DNA of 64,000 nt from contig JAVTVJ010000829.1 of the NCBI GenBank assembly GCA_034509425.1, forward strand, positions 744,001 to 808,000. The letters are read 5' to 3'. The stretch is from Eopsaltria australis (Eukaryota; Chordata; Aves; Passeriformes; Petroicidae). Each line of letters starts with the position of its first letter. Positions within the stretch are counted from its first letter, which is position 1. Positions 41,401 through 50,400 of the stretch are shown here, piece after piece. The position numbers and the translations under genes were made by a program. The notes beneath the pieces are model-generated. The model was given only the letters and a program-made list of their open reading frames with translations, ran no database searches and was not told the DNA's origin.

Positions 41401-44400
41401 CAGTGTCATAGTTCCGAGAACTGGTGGCCATCCAGTCAAAAGAGCATTCCCAGAGAAGACGACTAAAGCTCCAAAAATTATCAGAAACTTTTCCCTTGTT
41501 TTCCTTTGATTGTCTGATAAGAAAAACTTCATTCATAAGAAAGAAGCAAATAAATAGGAGTTGTGACTGAGAACAGCCAACTATTTCCTTTACATTTCTA
41601 GTACAATAATTTTTCTTTGCCAAGTCAAGAAGGCTTTTTGTGTGGATGTTTTCTGCATCAGGACAAACCTTGCCTGTTACCAAGCATCTCCTCTATACCT
41701 GCTGGGATGAAGGTGAACTTGAAACACTAAAAAGTCCTCTCTACAGATAAAAAACTGTGGCATTTAATAAAGAAAACACATTTCCACTAACTGTAGAAAG
41801 AACCTGTGGAAAATCAAACCCAGCTATTTCTCAGTCTGCAGCAGACAGTGACAGTACAATATGGGTAGTCGCTGCTTTCCTTCTCTGATTAAGTAAGATC
41901 TAGTCCAGCAAATGCTGATCAAGCATCTGTGAAGTGTATTTCCAGATCTAGTACCATCAAAACTAAAAAAGAGACATGAAAGGGAGGTAACTATCTCCTT
42001 GGGAAAAAGCAGATGTTTACATTGATCAGTATTCGTGCTGTGTTCTAACAGAATCAGCACAATGGAATTTCCTGGGACAAGTTACTTATCAAATTTTATG
42101 AGGTGCTGAAATGTAGGAGAATAGATGACACTGGATCTTGGTGTGGCTCAACATATAATGGGAATAAACAATGAGAAAGGAGTCAAGCTTCACTATTACA
42201 AAGTAAAAATGCAGTGAAACTGTTGTAATTGTATTTCAGAACACATACAATTTAAGTAGAAATTTATTACACTCTAATTTCTGATAAATATATTTGACTC
42301 TTAGTATTTGCCAGTAAACTTATTATGTGAATACCAGGCTGACTCAATGTTTCTAGAGCAATGTCAGTGCATGCCCTTTAATACAGATTAGGTTATATAT
42401 CATTGCATCACTTGGGTTGCATTATATTTAATCAGTTCCCATGTAGTGCAATATCCCATACAGAAGGGAATTGTGAGTGCAATCTGAAATCATTCTTCAA
42501 CTGTGCAAAGATACAGAGAGATTTCTACAAGAATAATTCTGTGAGCGAGAATCCTTTCTGTTTGTCTCTTTGACTCTGCATTTTACTTCTGTTCAATATC
42601 TGATTTGCTGATTTTATTTAAGGAATGAGAGCAAAGACTGCACATGCTAAGACAATGTTGTCATGGATATGTTTATACCTATATATCTATATTTATATAT
42701 AATGAGTAGGTTAATATCAACAGTCACAACCCAGTCAGTTTTATATTCGTATGTTTTCTTGGAAAACAGATGTTCTATGCATCGTTTACTACATTATGTA
42801 CTACAGTTAACAAACTCTCCAGACAGAAAATTGAAAATAAATCATGTAGAAGAATCTAAAGACTGTAGAAAAAAAAAATCTTTGTTTTTGTGAATAGAAA
42901 TTGAAAGTTCAGAAGGCCTGAGACAGTGAAAAACACCAACAGGTGGAACTGTTCTGCTGTGTGTGGTACCTTCCTGAATTTGGTGCCAAAATACTAGTAT
43001 GCAATGCAGAAAATTCCATTAAAATTAATGCAATCATGGACTGTGTCTTTCATACCTTGGGTACAGATAAGAAACTCTCTTTTGTAATTTGAAACTTCTT
43101 TCTTAAAAGCCTGATCTGCCTCCTCCAACTGCCATAATTGTTCTGAGTACCTGATAAAGATCCATGGTGAAATATCAGTCTCATTGAAGTCTGGGGAAAA
43201 ATCTGTGCTGACACAAGTAGGAATGGGGCTCTCACTTGCATCCTACCACAGTATCATATTTGCCAGCAATTTACTTCTCTCTGAGGAGCTGCACCAATAA
43301 CAATACTACCAATCCTAAACCTACTCCCCCAGTTTCTAATGGAGGAAATGGCCATTGTGGGAGGAACAACGTGGAAGTATAACAAGAAAACACAAGTTTC
43401 CAAATCTTTTTCTAGAACAACTTGTTCTGGTACAAAAAACTGCCTTGGTTCAAGGAAGAATTTACCTATCTTCCAACTTGCCTCAATTTTGTTTCCTGTC
43501 AAACTTTGTTAAAGGTACACAAGCACACAACTACACATATATTTACTCCACTTGTATAAATATATAGCCAATATATAATTTATATATTTTTATTTCTAAT
43601 TTTTTTCAGATTACATATACATCAATAAAGAGGTAACACAAAACGTTCCTGCTTCTTACATCAAAAAGGCTTTGACAATACAGATACTCATACAGCACTT
43701 AACCAAAGTCAACTAAAATTCAAGATCAGAGTTTAATTTTATATGTATTAATGATTATTCTCAGGCCAATGCAATAGAAATGTATGAACTAATGGGTAAT
43801 TAATTACAGTGTTAATAATTCATGGATGATATCAACACGTATTTCAAAATGTTTTAAAATAATTACTTTGCTAGCCTAGAAATTTAAATGTTAGCCTGTA
43901 TTTTAATGATCTTTTTATATTTCAATCTGTCATGTTAATTAAAACTACAAAATTACAGTAATACAAAAAGAAATATGAGTAAAATGATCTATTCAAAAAT
44001 CTGATGCTCAGAGAGATCAAAGAAGAAAACATAAGGACATTCTCTTTAAATAAGAGAAGGATTGTGTGTAAGTCATAATTGTGCTGCATGTTGTATTTAT
44101 TGCTACTTACAGTTTAGGTTGAAATTCAAATATAACACAGTCTGCTCTTGCTTTAGGGCTTAATTGCCTTTTAAAATGCTTGTGCCAAATTCTCATAGGG
44201 TGTAAACTGGAATAACTCCAACAGACCTAAAGCAGTTGGAATGAAATCAGTGTGTATTTGATCTTGAACTGGCTTTGATGAAACAGATCACAGATTTTTG
44301 TCAGTTAAGAATACAGTCTAAAACATACTGTTTCTTTCTCCACTTATAAAAGGCACAGATTCTTTCTGCATCTAGCATGGTTGTGATCCAATAACTGCTA

Positions 44401-47400
44401 AAGACAACTGATCTTCTCCTTTGTGAAGCTGTCCCCAGCCAGTGCTGACAACAGGAGGGTACTGCTGAACAGGTATCCAAGTATCTGCCTTCCAACTGCA
44501 GCAAGGACAACTGTCAGGAGGGACTCCAGCATCAGCCAGGACATCCCACACTGATTCCCAGCAGTAGATCCCATGCATACAATCAGTAAGAGGCACTACT
44601 TCCATGTTTGAATAATGTTGTCACCAAATCACAGCCCTCAGAACAATCTTAAAATTGTTAACATTTATTTCTCAGTGTTCAAATATCACGGCAAGATGGA
44701 GCAATAAATGGCAGATCATATACATAATATTTCCTAGGCTGGGTCTCCCGAGTGTGACTTACACTTCTGATGCTGGTTTTGGTTTTATCCCGGTAGTATC
44801 ATCAGAAAAGGCAGGAAATAACAATAATTATAACAATAATCATTAATAGCAGGAACTGGCTGAAGTGTACTGCAACACCGCACAGTATGATCAAACTGAA
44901 AATAATGAAAAATGTATGAGCTGTTTAGTCATTTCAGTGTGATAGGCAGAGAACACAAATTGTGTAGATCCAGGTTTAGAGATTGCTGCTGTATTCTGAG
45001 TGGCAGAGTGAGGCAACAGCAATGAATTACTTGAGCAATTACGGCTACTCCTCTTTGGAAACTCAAAAAAACAGCTTGGAGGGAAGAATTTGGTTCTACT
45101 GTGCTTGAGAACCTATTAGATATAAATATGATGTGGTCTGAATTCCTTACCCATTATCCTAAGCAAATGAAAAAAATGTAGGTACCCATGTAGGTACCAA
45201 AAGTTCTCACTACACTGAAATTAAGAAGTCTACAAACAGGCTGAACTTCCACTGACAAAAAAAGGAAATTATTGGTGCATACTTGCTACTGCAGTACACA
45301 CAGAATGTGTAAGACTTAATTTAAAATCCTGCCTCAGGATCTACAGATATACAGCATGCTTCACCCTAGTTTAATTAAGTGTAATGTCACTATCTGTAAC
45401 AATCGTAAAACACAAATAGCGCTTCCAATGACTCTTTTTGATGCTCTAAACAAGTTCCTAATGAATATTGCTGGATAATAAATTACAAGTATGAGAAAGC
45501 ATCTACAAGCTACAAGCCAAAAACAGACATCAACACTCAATAAGTGTAATGCAGCAGCACTGACATGGCTTCTTGGATATCAACCGAAACTATATTGCTT
45601 CTGCTTGCAAGCATATCTGAATGTTTTCACTTCTCTTTTATCTTCTTCCTACCCATCATCTCCCCTTCTTTCCCTTTACCCCACAGATGCACAGCAGTTC
45701 CAGTGTCCAGGTTGTTCCGTGCAATTTGCATTAACATTTCCAGAATAATTGTCTGTCAGCACAAGCTATTCAACAAGCAATGCAAGCAGCTCTGATTTAG
45801 TAAGGCATTTGCTATGTTGTTTTTCTCTCTCTCTCTTTTTCTGTTTTTTTCTGTTCCTCATCTTGTTATTCTTGATAAGATGGCAAAAAGGGCAGTTTGG
45901 AGGGTGTCAGGCTGACACATCCACATGGGTGAGTTCTTTGTTGTTACTCACTTTGGTGGCATCAAAGAGATGGCATCAAAGGCAGTGACAACCCCAGAAC
46001 ACCAGAGACCTTGTTTTGAGGATGTAAAGGTTACAATTTGTTAGCTCATAGAGTAGGAATCTTCTGTGCTTGAGTTTGTTCTTTTCCAGGAAACATAAAC
46101 TTGTGCATGCAAAAACTAGGGGAGAAAACTGCTGTCATTTTTTCCAAATGATTAACTAGGCAAACATCTTCTTACTGTTTTTCCCAACATGTTTCAAAAC
46201 AACTGGTGCACTTCCCTCTATCGGGACTTTGAGTGCAGCCTCATATTAAAGAAAAGTTGGGAAACCACAGTCCTCAGTTATCAGCAAAATCTGTCTTACA
46301 GCAACAGAATTTACAGTGTGCCATGGGCCACTTGCTGGGCTGGTGACGGTAGTCCTCGCTGACAAACACCATATATTGAACATGGTGACACAGTCTGATC
46401 CACATGGATGCACACATCAAGTGAAGAAACCAAATTTGCAATTTATATGAAGAAACTGCGTTCACAACTTCGGTGTTAGATTGCACAATGCTCTGAAATC
46501 ACCTTGTGATTAGGGGATCACAAATCGTTTAGCAGTGACAGTTCTTGAAACTTCAGCTGATGGAGGTGACACAAACCGATTTCCACCAGGACCAGCTCCA
46601 CTAAACCCTGCTGTGCAAGAACTGCAAAACTGGTGTTCAAGTAGCATTGGGATGTGTGGACAGTTTGAGACCAGTAGATGATACTCTCTTTTAATTTTAA
46701 TTCTGTGTGTCAGTTGCCAGCATTTTTGCTCTTGCCTTAGAGGTTTTTAAATTAACACAGATTAACCGTTAGGAAATAATTTAGTATTTAATGATAATGT
46801 TCCAAGATTGCTGAAGTAAATTACAAGATTCCCCCACTTTCTCAAAAAAGTTTTGGACTATAGCTGTAGCACTTGGATGTCTTTTACTGGCTTACATTAT
46901 AGTTAAAAGTTCAGAATTTGTTTTCAGTGCTAGCCACAATGTGCCTGCACCAGCTTAAAAATACAGACTGCACAGGACTCCAAGAGCAAATGCTCCCAGT
47001 TTTCAAAAATGTGCATGACCAGAGATCTCAATCCCACGACCCAGAGTCAGTGGGGAGAACACCTAATTCCCATTAACCCCCCTCAAAACCTCTTTGCAGG
47101 GACAAAGAGCAAACGGAGGGAGAAGTAAAAAGAAAAAAAGAAATAAGAACAGCTCATAATGGATCGTGCCTGATAATTCAGGACTTCATTTTCACATATA
47201 CAGTGGCTTCTTGACCACTTCTGGCACATGAAGGGATTTCAACACAAATCATGGTAAGATTCACATAATACATCTCTTATGAATTGTATCTGCAATTCTG
47301 CACCTCTGTATTACAGTAAATTGTACTTTTAAAGGCACTTTTGCCTGAGAGACTGCTATAATAGTGCCAAAATCAATCTGAAAAAACTTGTAGATATATT

Positions 47401-50400
47401 TATTTGGTTTTAAGATTATTTTAAAATAATCACGTGTGTCAGAAAACATCTTTGCACTTGCATGTAGATTGCAAATAATTTAGGGTGACTTCATTACCTG
47501 ATTTTGTAGAAAAGAGGTTATTTGGGACTGTCCTGCTCTGTAGTGAAGTAATTGTAACACAACAGTCTTTTTTTGCTGTTTTACTAAAAGACCCAATTTA
47601 AGTTGCTGAAAAATAGCAATTTACTAAATATCACTTGAAGCTTCGCTTATCTATGGAATGTTCCTGTGTTTAAAATTAAAATGAAAGCCTTATATACTTG
47701 CATGTGTGGGTGTCTGTGCATATATTTATGCATATATATGTATATGTGGATATATATCTAGTTGGCGAGATTTTGTAGGTAGGTCTGATTCAAATAGTTT
47801 AAAATTATTACTGGCTTTCTTCCTCACTTTTCACGGAGACATTAATTTTTAAAATAAAATAGTTTCAGGCACTGCTTTGAAGTGCAACTAATCACAAAAT
47901 GTTAGGTTTGCACTCAGATGTAGTTGCCTCTAAAACTCTTAAGAATCCCACCCTTTAGATTTTTTCAAAAACCTTTTTTCCATGCATTTCTCTAATACAC
48001 TGCTCTATTAGAACAGGCATTCTAGACATCCTGTATAATGATATATGTCTAGAAATAATCCACATGAGAGTGAGTCTTGGACTCGGTCAGACTGATAAAT
48101 ATCTGCAGTTATTTTGAATTTATAATGAAGAATTTGACTTAATAGTGTTGTACAAGTTCATGCAGAGCAACTTGCTGATAATCAAGCAGCTGAAACACAC
48201 TTCTTTCTTGGTGGGAGTTCTGACACATATGCTTTAAAAGAAAATTAAATCTGAAAGGTCCATCATTTTCACAAATAAAAGATTTTGCTCAGAATTAATT
48301 TTTTTGAGAGTTAGAAAGTCCCAAGTACTTCAATGATTTCCAAAATTTTCAGAGGAACATGCACCTCTAAAACACTTCCAATATGTTTTCCTTCAGTGAT
48401 CATAGTCTATGGTTAAGAATAAATACCAGTCATGATCATCAGGTTTGCAAGAATGCTGCATGTAGAGATGTCTAACCTTGGCTGTAAAAGTGGATCAGAT
48501 TCAGCCTGGAAGGTCAGAACTGTCTGAACAGACCAGTCTTACATGACACAATTAGTTTAACTGTTTTAATAAAACCTCAGTTCTTTCAGGGTAATCACTT
48601 AATAGTATTGCCAAACCAGGCATTAAGGATGTAACATCTAAACTAAAATTCAATGGGTCAGTCATGATCTTTTATCAGATGTTTGAAACAGATCTCTAAT
48701 AAAGGGATTAGGAACTTTTTTCAACACTAAAAAAACTCTAAAATCTGCATTTCAAGCTCCTGCTGTTATTTTATTCCAAAGATCCGATAGACATTTCTAA
48801 GATGGATTTCATAAAACACTGCTTTACTAAAGATCTCATAAAATCTTATTTTAACAATGTCTGCATTATGGGTTGAGTTATGTTTTTCAAGAGTACCTTT
48901 TAACTGAGCCACACAAACACAACACAGATTTCTCAGGTAAACTAGGAAAAAAAAATTATGTGGCAATGCCTGGACAGGAAAGATAATTTTCATATGTATA
49001 ATCACTGCTCAAAAATTAATATAGGGGAACAGGAGAACTACAATGGCTGTTCTCCCCTACTCAAAACTGAATAAAATTAAAAATTCCCTTTCTATTCTCT
49101 ATACCTTTTTCTATATAATACTAGGCTGAACTGCATTGCATGCCTCTGAACACCAAACAATCCCTCAGCACAATGAGAAGTTGCCTCACATCAGTTGCCT
49201 CACATCTTCAGAGGCTTCAGTGTTTTAAACGTATTTTAAAAGTGAATACAAACTAGAAGGATTTCACAAAACAGCATTAAATTAATGAGAAATAGAAGTG
49301 ATTGGCTAGTGCAAAACAGATAGAAGAGCAGACTAGGGGTATGTAGAACAAAATACCTTGCTGGTACTACCAGCAATGAAAGACTGGAATTACTTAATTT
49401 GGAGCAAAGGCTTGTAAGAATAAAGGTTTAATATTTCCAGTGAAAAACGTAGGCCCAGCACAAGGAGGAGCTAAAAACACTTTCAAATGTCTTGATCAAG
49501 AAGATGACACACCACAGAACAGTTTCTCAGGTAGTGACTTAAGTCTTACTATTTGGGTAATTTAGCTGCCCAGAGAGATGGAGTCACTGTCTCTGGAGGT
49601 ATTTAAAAAAATACTGGATGTGGCACTCAGTGTCATGGTTTAGTTGATAAGGTGGTGTCAGGTCATAGGTTGGACCTGATGATCTCAAAGCTCTTTTCCA
49701 ACCCAACTGATTCTGTGAGTCTGTGATCTAACCATAAAATGAAAGACTGAAGGTAACCTGGTTGTATTAGAATTTTCTTCCAGGAAAAGCTCAAACTTTT
49801 GTTTAAATTATTTTCTTTAATGACCGGAGAGCAATTGGGTTGGCAGGTTTTAGTAGGATTATTTCAATCAATAGGAGATTGGACAAGCAAGCATGAACAT
49901 GATGAAGAACTTCACAAGCAGGGGTTTTGTGGCATGATTCACTCCATATGCACTAAATATCGTTAACACTTGGTGTGTGACATCCCTCTGTTATGTCCCT
50001 ATTTGTCACACTATTTGAAAGTTGCACTAAAGGCAAGATGGATATTGATAACCAAAGAAAAGGAATAAGTAAAGGAAGAGAGAGAGAATAAAATGAAATA
50101 AAGCTTTCCAAATAGAAATATTATAAAAATAAGTCAGGAAAGGAAAACCTACTTGCAAATATGGTATTGTCCAAAGTTAGCATACAAAATGATTTCAATT
50201 TTTTTGGTTTGGTCATTTTGGGTTTTTTTTTGTAGATGCTTGCTGGAAAGACCAGGTGGCAAAATTCAAATGAGCATTAGCAAGGACACTGAAAGCTGTC
50301 GGTGCAATACCCACCTAAATTGCAGAGGACTGTACACATTTCATACCTTAAAACAGACCATGTCTTTGCAAGAAGGATAGCACTATGACTTTGCACATCT

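Noticed and set aside
49180..49207. Small direct repeat GTTGCCTCACATC twice
   Set aside because: Two short units only; ordinary replication slippage with no further structure.
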